Shown here: piece after piece, positions 1 through 9,369 of the stretch | Numbering within the stretch: position 1 is the first letter of the stretch | Layout of the letters: each line of letters starts with the position of its first letter | Assembly: GCA_009925045.1 (NCBI GenBank) | Contig: RFQK01000040.1 | Coordinates: 1-9,689, forward strand | DNA length: 9,689 nucleotides | Direction: 5' to 3' | Source of the DNA: Methylococcaceae bacterium | Lineage (GTDB): Bacteria; Pseudomonadota; Gammaproteobacteria; Methylococcales; Methylomonadaceae | The notes under the pieces: generated by a model | What the model was told of the DNA's origin: nothing | Seen by the model: the letters and a program-made list of their open reading frames with translations, nothing else | Databases searched by the model: none | Program-made: the position numbers and the translations under genes

Positions 1-1
1 T

Positions 2-337
2 GCTGAAAGCGCCTACCGATATTTGCAATCGGCTTGGGATAAAGCCGATCTGGCTGCCATCCGTGGTCTGACCACTGACAAAGTGTTTGCAGAAATTCAG
101 GATCAATTACGCGCATCGACCACTGCTAACAAAACCGAAATCCTGCAGCTAACTGCGGAATTACTGGATGTACAAGAGGTCGGCAACGACTGGGAAGCCA
201 GTGTACTGTTTGAAGTTAGCCTGCGCGAAAATGATAGCCCAGTGGAAAAAATCAGTGAAGTCTGGCATTTCATCCGCTCTAAACATAGCCAACAGCCTAA
301 GTGGTTCTTGGATGGTATTCAGCAAGTAACCGAATAA
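2..337 (+). CDS. Tim44-like domain protein, C-terminal part (5' end outside window)
   Basis: The reading frame is open from the window edge (codons start at position 2, reading AESAYRYLQSAW) to a TAA at 335-337, so this is the last 111 codons of a longer gene. The visible residues fit the C-terminal half of the Tim44-like domain found in bacterial inner-membrane or periplasmic proteins: an AW-D-DL helix, a 'LTAELLDV' strand, a 'ASVLFEVSLRE' strand, the EVWHF motif and a final WFLDGIQQ motif. This fold resembles the mitochondrial import motor subunit Tim44, but the bacterial proteins have no firmly established function. The N-terminal signal or membrane segment usual in this group lies outside the window. 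The TTG at 23 is in frame but is not needed as a start, because coding continues upstream. Family assignment is by pattern recognition and is fairly secure. Confidence 0.8.
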   Translation, partial: AESAYRYLQSAWDKADLAAIRGLTTDKVFAEIQDQLRASTTANKTEILQLTAELLDVQEVGNDWEASVLFEVSLRENDSPVEKISEVWHFIRSKHSQQPKWFLDGIQQVTE

Positions 338-517
338 ATTAGATTATCCACAGTCTCAGCTTAAACGAGTGCTAAGTGATAAAAGTAAGCTCAATCACTT
401 GGCCTCAATTAAGCTGATTCAAAACACCTGTTACCGCTTATTCAGTTTTGCGGTTCTGATTTAAGTAATCCCCGAGCTTTTGTCCGCATCATCTATCGCC
501 CTGATAAGACTAAGCGT

Positions 518-547
518 CTGTCAGTCAGCGTTTTTTTTCGTTACAAT
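518..547 (+). promoter_or_regulatory. Candidate sigma70 promoter for the adk-leu-asd-fimV run
   Basis: CTGTCA at 518-523 (4 of 6 to TTGACA), an 18-base spacer and TACAAT at 542-547 (5 of 6 to TATAAT). The spacer contains a run of eight T. The predicted start near 554 would give a leader of about 75 bases before adk. It is the best promoter-like match in the intergenic region, but it rests only on consensus matching. Confidence 0.4.
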
Positions 548-567
548 ACGCCTCTTTTTTATCCATC

Positions 568-588
568 AACCGTCACGAATTAACGGTT
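568..588 (+). promoter_or_regulatory. Small hairpin in the adk 5' leader
   Basis: AACCGT (568-573) and ACGGTT (583-588) form a 6-bp perfect stem around a 9-base loop, followed by a short T run (TTTTC). It would sit inside the predicted leader. It could act as a weak terminator/attenuator or a stabilising 5' stem. There is no leucine-codon-rich leader peptide beside it, so classical leu attenuation is not supported. Confidence 0.3.
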
Positions 589-613
589 TTCTAAAAGGCG
601 CTGGCCTTAATGA

Positions 614-1267
<654 letters not shown>

Positions 1268-1279
1268 GCGGATAGAGCA

Positions 1280-2698
1280 ATGGCAGGTAAAACCTTATAT
1301 GACAAACTCTGGGACGATCATGTCGTTCATCGTGAAGATGATGGCTCGTGCCTGATTTACATTGATCGCCAGTTACTGCATGAAGTGACTTCGCCACAGG
1401 CCTTCGACGGCTTGCGTCTTGCCGGTCGCCAGCCTTGGCGACTCGAACGCAATCTGGCGGTGGCTGATCACAATGTACCGACCAATCATCGTGATCAAGG
1501 CATCGCTGACCCGATTTCTCGTTTACAAGTCGACACCTTGGATAAAAACTGCGCTGAATTCGGTATCACTGAATTTGATATGAGTGATATCCGCCAAGGC
1601 ATCGTCCATGTCGTCGGCCCAGAACAAGGTGCAACCTTACCTGGCATGACCGTGGTCTGTGGCGACTCCCATACCTCAACCCACGGTGCCTCTGCAGCTC
1701 TGGCCTTTGGTATTGGTACCTCCGAAGTCGAACATGCGCTGGCCACCCAGTGTCTGGTGCAGAAAAAAGCCAAGAACATGCTGATCAAGGTCAATGGCCA
1801 GGTCGGCACTGGCGTCACCGCTAAAGATATTGTGCTGGCGATTATTGGCACCATCGGCACCGCCGGTGGCACAGGCTACACCATAGAATTTGCGGGCACA
1901 GCGATTCGTGCTTTAAGCATGGAAGGACGGATGACCGTCTGTAATATGGCGATTGAAGCAGGCGCCCGCGCTGGTTTGGTGGCTGTTGATGAGACTACGA
2001 TTGAGTATTACCGTGACCGTCCTTATTCACCTAAAGGCGATGACTGGCATATGGCGGTACGCTACTGGGAGCGTCTGCACTCAGACAGTGACGCAAAATT
2101 CGACAAAGTGGTCGAACTAAACGCAGCTGAGATCAAACCACAAGTCACCTGGGGCACATCGCCGGAAATGGTGGTAGCCGTTGATGCCGCTGTACCCGAT
2201 CCCGAACAAGAAACCGATGCCGTCAAACGTGAAGGCATGCAACGCGCGCTGCAATACATGGGTTTGCAGGCCAATCAAAAAATTACCGATATTGCTGTCG
2301 ACCGCGTCTTTATTGGCTCTTGTACCAATTCCCGTATCGAAGATTTACGTCAGGCTGCCAGCGTAATTAAAGGTCGGCAAAAAGCCGCCAGTGTTAAGCA
2401 GGTTTTAATCGTGCCAGGCTCAGGCTTAGTCAAACAACAAGCGGAAGCAGAAGGTCTAGATCAGATTTTTCTGGCCGCGGGCTTTGAATGGCGTGACCCC
2501 GGCTGCTCGATGTGTCTGGCGATGAATGCGGACCGTCTGGAAGCCGGCGAACACTGTGCCTCGACCTCTAACCGCAATTTTGAAGGTCGTCAGGGCTATG
2601 GCGGCCGCACCCATTTGGTGAGCCCTGCTATGGCAGCCGCAGCGGCAATTGCCGGTCATTTCGTCAATGTCGCCGAAGAACAAGGAGCATCTGCATGA
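1280..2698 (+). CDS. leuC: 3-isopropylmalate dehydratase large subunit
   Basis: Large subunit of isopropylmalate isomerase, an aconitase-family enzyme that converts 2-isopropylmalate to 3-isopropylmalate in leucine synthesis, together with LeuD. The 472 residues agree with the family (E. coli 466). The start [16 protein letters not shown] is typical. Three cysteines that would bind the 4Fe-4S cluster are present: Cys348 in FIGSCTNSR, and Cys409 and Cys412 in [11 protein letters not shown]. Other conserved segments are [12 protein letters not shown] (127-138) and the C-terminal [12 protein letters not shown]. The ribosome site is weak (AGAG at 1274-1277, very close to the ATG), so translation may depend on coupling with adk 12 bases upstream. 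The last codon overlaps the leuD start by four bases (ATGA). The gene appears complete and functional. Confidence 0.97.
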   Translation: MAGKTLYDKLWDDHVVHREDDGSCLIYIDRQLLHEVTSPQAFDGLRLAGRQPWRLERNLAVADHNVPTNHRDQGIADPISRLQVDTLDKNCAEFGITEFDMSDIRQGIVHVVGPEQGATLPGMTVVCGDSHTSTHGASAALAFGIGTSEVEHALATQCLVQKKAKNMLIKVNGQVGTGVTAKDIVLAIIGTIGTAGGTGYTIEFAGTAIRALSMEGRMTVCNMAIEAGARAGLVAVDETTIEYYRDRPYSPKGDDWHMAVRYWERLHSDSDAKFDKVVELNAAEIKPQVTWGTSPEMVVAVDAAVPDPEQETDAVKREGMQRALQYMGLQANQKITDIAVDRVFIGSCTNSRIEDLRQAASVIKGRQKAASVKQVLIVPGSGLVKQQAEAEGLDQIFLAAGFEWRDPGCSMCLAMNADRLEAGEHCASTSNRNFEGRQGYGGRTHLVSPAMAAAAAIAGHFVNVAEEQGASA

Positions 2699-3333
2699 AA
2701 GCCTTTACGCAACTGAATGCTTTGGTCGCTCCGTTGGACCGTGCCAATGTCGATACCGATGCGATTATTCCTAAACAATTCCTAAAATCGATCCGTCGTG
2801 CCGGCTTTGGCCCTTATTTGTTTGACGAATGGCGTTATCTGGATCGCGGCGAACCGGAGATGGACTGCAGTAACCGCCCGCTGAATCCGGATTTCGTTCT
2901 GAATCAAGCCCAGTTTCAAGGCGCGCAAATCTTATTGACCCGTGAAAACTTTGGCTGTGGTTCATCACGTGAACACGCGCCCTGGGCCTTAGAAGATTAT
3001 GGTTTTAGAGCCATTATTGCCCCAAGCTTTGCCGATATCTTTTTTAACAACTGCTTCAAAAACGGCGTTCTCCCTATCGTGCTGAGTCCGGAACTCGTCG
3101 ACAGCTTGTTCAAAGAAATCGAAACGGGTTATCAATTACAGATTGATCTGGAAGCGCAAACCATCACCACCCCCTCAGGACGCGTGATTCAGTTTGCGGT
3201 CGATGAAAACCGTCGTTTCCGTTTATTAAACGGGCTAGACGATATTGGCCTTTCGCTACAACACGCAGACAAAATTAAAGCGTATGAAACCGAGCGGGCC
3301 AAACGTGCGCCCTGGCTTTTCAGAAACGCTTAA
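2695..3333 (+). CDS. leuD: 3-isopropylmalate dehydratase small subunit
   Basis: Small (swivel-domain) subunit of isopropylmalate isomerase and partner of LeuC. The 212 residues are the normal bacterial length. Family signatures are the [17 protein letters not shown] segment (15-31), the [16 protein letters not shown] motif (84-99) that helps form the active site, and the [15 protein letters not shown] segment (110-124). The ATG lies within an ATGA overlap with the leuC stop, with AAGGAG at 2682-2687 seven bases upstream, which points to translational coupling and equal subunit supply. The leuB start follows 24 bases after the stop. There is no sign of damage. Confidence 0.97.
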   Translation: MKAFTQLNALVAPLDRANVDTDAIIPKQFLKSIRRAGFGPYLFDEWRYLDRGEPEMDCSNRPLNPDFVLNQAQFQGAQILLTRENFGCGSSREHAPWALEDYGFRAIIAPSFADIFFNNCFKNGVLPIVLSPELVDSLFKEIETGYQLQIDLEAQTITTPSGRVIQFAVDENRRFRLLNGLDDIGLSLQHADKIKAYETERAKRAPWLFRNA

Positions 3334-3357
3334 GACTTTAGACATTTAGGTAAGAAC

Positions 3358-3988
3358 ATGAGCAGAAAAATTGCAGTTTTACCCGGTGACGGTATCGGCC
3401 CGGAAATTGTGGCTGAAGATTGCCCACTCCGCTTTCCGTATTGCCCAAAAACGTCATAAAAAACTCTGCTCGGTGGATAAAGCCAATGTATTGGAAGTGA
3501 CTGAGTTATGGCGTCAAGTGATGACAGAAGTCGGCAAAGAATATCCCGATGTCGAACTTTCGCATATGTATGTCGATAATGCCGCGATGCAGTTGGTTCG
3601 CGCGCCTAAACAATTCGATGTGATGGTCACTACCAATATGTTCGGTGATATTTTGTCTGATACTGCCGCTATGCTGACCGGTTCGATTGGCATGCTGCCT
3701 TCAGCTTCGCTGGATGCCAATGCCAAAGGCATGTATGAGCCTATTCATGGCTCAGCTCCCGATATCGCCGGTAAAGGCATTGCCAACCCCTTGGCCACTA
3801 TTTTGTCGGTCGCCATGATGTTGCGCTACACCTTTAATGAAACCGCGGCGGCAGACCGTATCGAACATGCTGTGAATAGTGCGCTGGATGCCAATGTCCG
3901 AACGGCTGATATCTATTCAGACGGAATGATAAAAGTTAGCACCTCAGAAATGGGTGATGCTGTCGTTAAAGCCCTGCAAGGAGCCTAA
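3358..3988 (+). pseudogene. leuB: 3-isopropylmalate dehydrogenase gene with a large internal, frame-changing deletion
   Basis: Intact LeuB is an NAD-dependent oxidative decarboxylase of about 355-365 residues that follows LeuCD in leucine synthesis. Here the ATG at 3358, preceded by AGGTAAG, encodes the normal N-terminus ([20 protein letters not shown]). After about 20 codons the family match stops, and this frame ends at TAA 3457-3459 after 33 codons. Homology resumes in another frame ([14 protein letters not shown], from about 3413) and runs to the normal C-terminus at 3988. That part includes [10 protein letters not shown] (catalytic Lys), NMFGDILSD (metal-binding Asp residues) and the NAD site [11 protein letters not shown]. 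About 145-150 codons are absent, including the region of the arginines that bind substrate and the catalytic Tyr. The inferred deletion length is 2 modulo 3, so it shifts the frame. The C-terminal part has only a TTG (3371) and no ribosome site. No functional enzyme can be expected. A misassembly or cloning deletion is a serious alternative to a true pseudogene. Confidence 0.9.
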
Positions 3989-3990
3989 GC

Positions 3991-5013
3991 ATGTCTAAAA
4001 CTTATGATGTTGCCGTAGTCGGTGCAACCGGCGCCGTCGGTGAAACCATGATTTCGATTCTGGAAGAACGTAACTTTCCGGTTGGCAAAGTCTATGCGTT
4101 GGCCAGTGAACGCTCAGCCGGCAAACGTATTCCGTTTAAAGACGGCTCCTTGGTAGTTGAAGATCTGGCAACGTTTGATTTTTCAAAAGTCCAGATTGGC
4201 CTGTTTTCACCCGGTGCTTCGGTATCGGCTGAATATGCACCTAAAGCTGCGGCCGCCGGTTGCGTAGTGATCGATAACACCTCACAGTTCCGTTATGAAG
4301 ATGATATTCCGCTGGTAGTTCCAGAAGTGAATCCGGAAAAAGTAGCCGAGTATAAAAACCGCGGCATTATTGCCAACCCGAATTGCTCGACCATTCAGAT
4401 GCTGGTCGCGTTAAAACCGATTTATGACGCAGTCGGTATCAGTCGCATTAACGTCGCTACCTATCAGGCCGTTTCCGGAACCGGTAAAGAGGCGATTGAA
4501 GAACTGGCTACCCAGACCGCTAATTTATTGAATGCCAAGCCAGTAACGCCTAGCGTCTATCCAAAACAGATCGCCTTTAATGTGTTGCCACAAATCGATG
4601 TATTTATGGATAACGGTTACACCAAAGAAGAAATGAAAATGGTCTGGGAAACCCGCAAAATCATGGGGGATGACAGCATTGAGGTCAATCCGACTGCGGT
4701 ACGTGTTCCCGTATTTTTTGGTCATTCCGAAGCAGTACACATCGAAACCAAGAGCAAGATTTCGGCTGCACAGGTCCGTGAACTATTAAGTAAAGCGCCT
4801 GGTGTTACCGTGCTTGATGAACGCGTCAATGGTGGCTACCCCACTGCTGTGACTGAATCTGCCGGGGAAGACGATGTCTTCGTGGGCCGTATTCGTGAAG
4901 ATATCTCGCATCCCAACGGTATCGATTTATGGGTGGTAGGCGATAATGTTCGCAAAGGCGCGGCACTTAACAGCGTGCAAATCGCTGAAGTACTGATTCG
5001 CGAATACCTGTAA
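3991..5013 (+). CDS. asd: Aspartate-semialdehyde dehydrogenase
   Basis: NADPH-dependent enzyme that reduces aspartyl phosphate to aspartate semialdehyde, the branch point to lysine/diaminopimelate, threonine and methionine. The 340 residues are the usual length for this subfamily. The dinucleotide motif GATGAVGE is at 11-18, the catalytic nucleophile is Cys132 in NPNCSTIQ, the conserved Gln159 is in TYQAVSGTGKEA, and the acid-base His245 is in VPVFFGHSEA. The start is two bases after the leuB stop, with AAGGAG at 3978-3983 inside the last leuB codons. In an intact operon its translation would be coupled to leuB. Because leuB is interrupted, that coupling is lost here and about 500 bases of message would be untranslated upstream, which may lower expression of this normally essential gene. 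The asd coding sequence itself shows no damage. Confidence 0.97.
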   Translation: MSKTYDVAVVGATGAVGETMISILEERNFPVGKVYALASERSAGKRIPFKDGSLVVEDLATFDFSKVQIGLFSPGASVSAEYAPKAAAAGCVVIDNTSQFRYEDDIPLVVPEVNPEKVAEYKNRGIIANPNCSTIQMLVALKPIYDAVGISRINVATYQAVSGTGKEAIEELATQTANLLNAKPVTPSVYPKQIAFNVLPQIDVFMDNGYTKEEMKMVWETRKIMGDDSIEVNPTAVRVPVFFGHSEAVHIETKSKISAAQVRELLSKAPGVTVLDERVNGGYPTAVTESAGEDDVFVGRIREDISHPNGIDLWVVGDNVRKGAALNSVQIAEVLIREYL

Positions 5014-5029
5014 TTCATTAGTATCTCAA

Positions 5030-6532
5030 ATGACCAGTAGCATTACCCCCTCCTTAAGGTATTTGCCGCTGGTTATTGCCAGCTTATTACACACCCCGGC
5101 GAGCCAGGCAGCCACTATTGGCCCGGTGACCGTCCGCATCAACAATGGCCAAAGCTTTTTAGCGGAGGCGCCTCTAATCCCTGCTCTCGGTGAAAATCCA
5201 GAGAACTTAGCTGTGCGTCTGGCAGCTCCCGATAAATTCGATGACAACGGCATTGCCTGGCATTATGAGTTTTCGCGATTACGCTTTCAAACCCAGACTC
5301 AAATCGACGGCTCTAAAGTAATTCGTATCAGTTCTGATGCTGACTGGCCCCAAAACCATTTAGATTTAGTCCTGGAAATCAATACGCCAAGCGGATCACA
5401 ATTTAGTAAGCTGAGCACTGAACTTATCCGCCCAAGCTTAGATACATCCAAATCACCACGCAAGTCTGGCTTTGATCCACACTCTCTGAGCATGGACCAA
5501 AGCAGTTATGGGCCAATTCGCGCCACCGACACCCTATGGAGCATCGCCAAAAACGTCGCTCATCAGCGTGGAGTCAGTACTCAGCAAATGTTGGAGACTT
5601 TACAAAAAGATAATCCAGACGCTTTTAATCACGGCAGCATCAACTCTCTGAAACCCGGCGTCACATTAAAAATAGCCCAAGCCGAGTTAAAGCCCAAATC
5701 GGTCACAGAACCCAGTCTCCAGACTTCGGGACCGGCAACGGAAACCAAAGCTTTGGACTTGGTTGCACCAGCTAATACAACAGCCGTTGATCCGATTGGA
5801 GCAAACCCTTCTAGCCAAACCCCGGATTCCAATCTGGCTCCCAGTATTCCTGGCTCAGGCGAAGGTGATTATCTGTTTTTGCAGACTCGAGTTGAAACCC
5901 TGGAACAGCAAATAGGCATGATGCAGCAATTGTTGACACTTAAAGATCAACAATTAAATCAGCTCCAAGGCAATGTGGAACAACAGTTAAATCAACAAAC
6001 TCAATTGCTAACACTGAGCATATTGAGTAGCGTACTCGCAGCGATCAGTATGGGATTAGGCTTGCTACTCTGGCGAAGGAAAGCTCAGCCTGCGGCATCA
6101 AGCCCTGTTGAACACCCAGCAACCCTCACCATAGCAACAGCCCCGCTCGACGGCCTGACTGATAGCGCAGATCCAGTTCCAGAAACCCAAACAGAAACAG
6201 AGTCGCCCCCCTCATCAGAGCCTACACCAATACCCAAGCCAGCCGCCATTCAGAATTATTCCGATATTAAGTCAAATTCCAAAGACGAATTTGATTTTGA
6301 TTTCGACCTCAATCCCGGCGTTCAGCGCTCTGATAACAATGACCATTCAAGCGAAGACTGGACTTCTGAAGACAACCAGGAAAGCAAAATCGATCTGGCG
6401 CGAGCATATTTTGATATGGGTGATGTTGACATGGCCAAGGAATTGGCTAATCAGGTCCTCAAAGCCGGTAATACGGCGCAACAAGACTTAGCAAAACGCT
6501 TACTCGAAGAGATTGCAGATCCCAATCGCTAA
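5030..6532 (+). CDS. fimV: FimV-like polar hub protein (short form)
   Basis: FimV is an inner-membrane protein with a periplasmic peptidoglycan-binding part, needed for type IV pilus function and for pole organisation in Pseudomonas and relatives. Here residues 1-27 look like a signal peptide with cleavage after SQA. A divergent FimV N-terminal domain follows (about 28-135). A LysM-like domain spans about 160-215 (YGPIRATDTLWSIAKN ... NPDAFNHGSINSLKPG), then a Ser/Pro/Thr-rich linker, a Gln-rich coiled coil (about 280-325) and one membrane helix (about 328-347). An acidic cytoplasmic linker leads to the FimV C-terminal helical motif (453-496, IDLARAYFDMGDVDMAKELANQVL). At 500 residues it is much shorter than Pseudomonas FimV (about 900), mainly in the cytoplasmic part. 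Both ends are intact, and I see no clear junction. The start has no good ribosome site and lies 16 bases after asd. Confidence 0.85.
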   Translation: MTSSITPSLRYLPLVIASLLHTPASQAATIGPVTVRINNGQSFLAEAPLIPALGENPENLAVRLAAPDKFDDNGIAWHYEFSRLRFQTQTQIDGSKVIRISSDADWPQNHLDLVLEINTPSGSQFSKLSTELIRPSLDTSKSPRKSGFDPHSLSMDQSSYGPIRATDTLWSIAKNVAHQRGVSTQQMLETLQKDNPDAFNHGSINSLKPGVTLKIAQAELKPKSVTEPSLQTSGPATETKALDLVAPANTTAVDPIGANPSSQTPDSNLAPSIPGSGEGDYLFLQTRVETLEQQIGMMQQLLTLKDQQLNQLQGNVEQQLNQQTQLLTLSILSSVLAAISMGLGLLLWRRKAQPAASSPVEHPATLTIATAPLDGLTDSADPVPETQTETESPPSSEPTPIPKPAAIQNYSDIKSNSKDEFDFDFDLNPGVQRSDNNDHSSEDWTSEDNQESKIDLARAYFDMGDVDMAKELANQVLKAGNTAQQDLAKRLLEEIADPNR

Positions 6533-6614
6533 ACTTAGCTTAGCAGACACATTAGATGAGTCCAAGCCACAGGATTTCAAACCTCAAATAGAATCAAGCC
6601 CGTCACAGTCACAA

Positions 6615-6650
6615 AAAAAGCCCCGGCACTTTGCAGTGACGGGGCTTTTT
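6615..6650. terminator. Bidirectional rho-independent terminator between fimV and groEL
   Basis: AAAAAGCCCCG and CGGGGCTTTTT form an 11-bp stem. After one G-A mismatch it continues with CACT pairing with AGTG around a TTGC loop. The flanking A and T tracts give a U-tail on both strands, so it can end the fimV transcript (plus) and the groEL transcript (minus). The 82 bases between the fimV stop and the stem hold no gene. Confidence 0.92.
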
Positions 6651-6671
6651 GATTGGCTAGTGCCGAATGAA

Positions 6672-8129
<1,458 letters not shown>

Positions 8130-8154
8130 CTAAATACGCTGATCAGTAAAAGGA

Positions 8155-8442
8155 TTAGCCTAAAACAGCCAGGATGTCGTCTTCACGCATCACAATCACT
8201 GTCTCGCCATCAACTTTGACTTCGGTGCCTGAGTATTTGCCAAACAAGACTCTGTCGCCTACTTTGACTTCTAAAGCACGTACTTGACCATTGTCTAGTG
8301 GTTTACCTGTGCCAACGGCCAACACTTCGCCTTCGCTTGGTTTTTCCGCGGCAGAACCCGGTAACACAATGCCACCAGCAGTTTTGGTTTCTTCTTCAAC
8401 ACGTTTTACGACTACACGGTCATGTAACGGACGAATTGTCAT
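8155..8442 (-). CDS. groES: Co-chaperonin GroES
   Basis: Seven-subunit lid that binds GroEL rings and closes the folding chamber. The 95 residues are the standard length. [16 protein letters not shown] starts the beta-barrel, the mobile loop at about 16-35 carries the GroEL-contacting GIVL (24-27), and the chain ends with the usual [16 protein letters not shown] (plus-strand positions 8448-8453) lies five bases upstream of the ATG. It is the first gene of the groESL operon, under the CIRCE-controlled promoter, with groEL 55 bases downstream. The gene is intact, so the operon pairs a normal GroES with a damaged GroEL. Confidence 0.97.
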   Translation of the reverse strand: MTIRPLHDRVVVKRVEEETKTAGGIVLPGSAAEKPSEGEVLAVGTGKPLDNGQVRALEVKVGDRVLFGKYSGTEVKVDGETVIVMREDDILAVLG

Positions 8443-8487
8443 CGATCTCTCCTAATGTTCGAAAATCAGAAAGTAAGTTAAAAATTA

Positions 8488-8514
8488 TTAGCACTCTATC
8501 TGAGAGAGTGCTAA
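8488..8514. promoter_or_regulatory. CIRCE operator (HrcA binding site) of groESL
   Basis: TTAGCACTC, a 9-base spacer and GAGTGCTAA match the CIRCE consensus perfectly. The symmetry extends to 13-bp perfect arms (8484-8496 and 8506-8518). CIRCE is the target of the heat-shock repressor HrcA. The site lies just downstream of and overlapping the predicted -10 box of the groESL promoter, where repressor would block initiation. hrcA itself is not in the window. Confidence 0.96.
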
Positions 8515-8541
8515 TAATAGCTAGCTTTTGCACTCTGTCAA
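8514..8541 (-). promoter_or_regulatory. groESL promoter (sigma70-like)
   Basis: On the minus strand TTGACA (plus-strand positions 8536-8541, perfect) is separated by 16 bases from TATTAT (8514-8519, 5 of 6). The first CIRCE arm overlaps the -10 box. This implies strong basal transcription held down by HrcA, not a sigma32 promoter. Predicted leader length to groES is about 65 bases, and it includes the CIRCE hairpin. Confidence 0.8.
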
Positions 8542-8585
8542 GCTGTTTGGCATTATCTACGCCTTAAACCCAGCCTCCGGATACC

Positions 8586-9338
8586 ATGAACGATAATCAA
8601 TTACTTCGCTATAGTCGCCAAATCATGCTGCCGCAAATTGATATTGCCGGTCAGCAAAAACTTCTCGCCGCCAAAGTCCTGATCATAGGTGCCGGTGGTC
8701 TCGGTTCTCCGGCGGCCATGTATCTGGCTGCCGCAGGTGTCGGGGAAATCAGCATTTACGATGGCGATCAGGTTGATCTCACCAATTTGCAACGCCAGAT
8801 TGCCCATCACGAAGCCGATATTGGGATAGCCAAAGCAATTTCAAGTCTGAATACTTTGAAATCTCTTAATTCCGAAGTGATTGTGCATGCCCACCCAGTC
8901 AAATTAATGGGCCAAGAATTGCAAGCAGCAGTGGCCGCTGCCGATGTGGTTTTGGATTGTAGTGATAATTTCAGCACCCGCTTTGCGATTAACAGCGCCT
9001 GTGTCGCCACCGGCAAAGCCTTGGTTTCGGGTGCGGCTATCCGTTTTGAAGGCCAGATCAGTGTCTTCATCCCGAGTGACAACGATAGCCCTTGTTACAA
9101 CTGCCTCTATCAAATGGAAGGAGAAGAACTACAGAACTGCGCCCGTAACGGCGTCATCGCGCCATTAACCGGCATTATTGGCAGCATGCAGGCTCTCGAA
9201 GCCATGAAAGTGATTATGGGTATTGGCGACAACCTGAAGGGTCGGCTATTACTGTTGGATGGCTTAACGATGGAATGGCAAACAATGCGACTCAAGCGTA
9301 ATCCGCATTGTCCGACTTGTGGGAAGATGCAGGACTAG
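8586..9338 (+). CDS. moeB: MoeB/HesA/ThiF-family adenylyltransferase
   Basis: E1-like cytoplasmic enzyme that adenylates the C-terminal Gly-Gly of a small ubiquitin-fold sulfur carrier (MoaD in molybdopterin synthesis, or ThiS-like carriers). The 250 residues match E. coli MoeB (249). It begins with the family's LLRYSRQIMLPQI segment and has the nucleotide motif GAGGLGSP at 35-42, the DGDQVDLTNLQRQ segment (59-71) and Asp128 in CSDNFSTRF, equivalent to the essential MoeB Asp130. Two CXXC pairs for structural zinc lie at 170/173 and 242/245, and the GVIAPLTGIIGSMQALEAMK segment is at 189-208. No rhodanese domain is fused. The ribosome site is weak. It is transcribed away from groES. No carrier protein or molybdopterin/thiamine gene lies beside it, so the exact partner (MoeB, ThiF or HesA role) is uncertain, but the family is secure. 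Confidence 0.9.
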   Translation: MNDNQLLRYSRQIMLPQIDIAGQQKLLAAKVLIIGAGGLGSPAAMYLAAAGVGEISIYDGDQVDLTNLQRQIAHHEADIGIAKAISSLNTLKSLNSEVIVHAHPVKLMGQELQAAVAAADVVLDCSDNFSTRFAINSACVATGKALVSGAAIRFEGQISVFIPSDNDSPCYNCLYQMEGEELQNCARNGVIAPLTGIIGSMQALEAMKVIMGIGDNLKGRLLLLDGLTMEWQTMRLKRNPHCPTCGKMQD

Positions 9339-9360
9339 CAATACCAAGTATTGCCAGTCC
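9332..9360. terminator. Strong hairpin at the 3' end of moeB, possible terminator
   Basis: GGACT-A-GCAATAC and GTATTGC-C-AGTCC form a 13-position stem with one mismatch and a 3-base CAA loop. The left arm starts in the last moeB codons and includes its TAG stop (9336-9338). On the plus strand a T-rich stretch (GTTTAAGACTTATTTTT) follows, but not immediately, so intrinsic termination is plausible but not certain. No U-tract follows on the minus strand. Confidence 0.55.
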
Positions 9361-9369
9361 GTTTAAGAC

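Noticed and set aside
374..400. Inverted repeat AAGTGAT/ATCACTT as an operator
   Set aside because: Seven-base arms with a 13-base loop in AT-rich DNA are common by chance, and the site is far from the predicted promoter.
531..538. T run as a rho-independent terminator of the Tim44-like gene
   Set aside because: The upstream sequence forms only a weak, bulged stem and the T run falls inside the predicted adk promoter spacer.
1495..1872. 125-codon minus-strand frame within leuC
   Set aside because: Antisense shadow of leuC with no ribosome site or recognisable domain.
3371..3412. TTG start at 3371 as the true beginning of a shorter LeuB
   Set aside because: The first 14 or so residues from this start are the out-of-frame reading of the real LeuB N-terminus, and there is no ribosome site. 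Family homology begins only at about LKIAH.
3413..3459. Programmed frameshift or simple sequencing indel in leuB
   Set aside because: A one-base shift would not remove 145-150 conserved codons. The length loss shows a deletion, not a slip.
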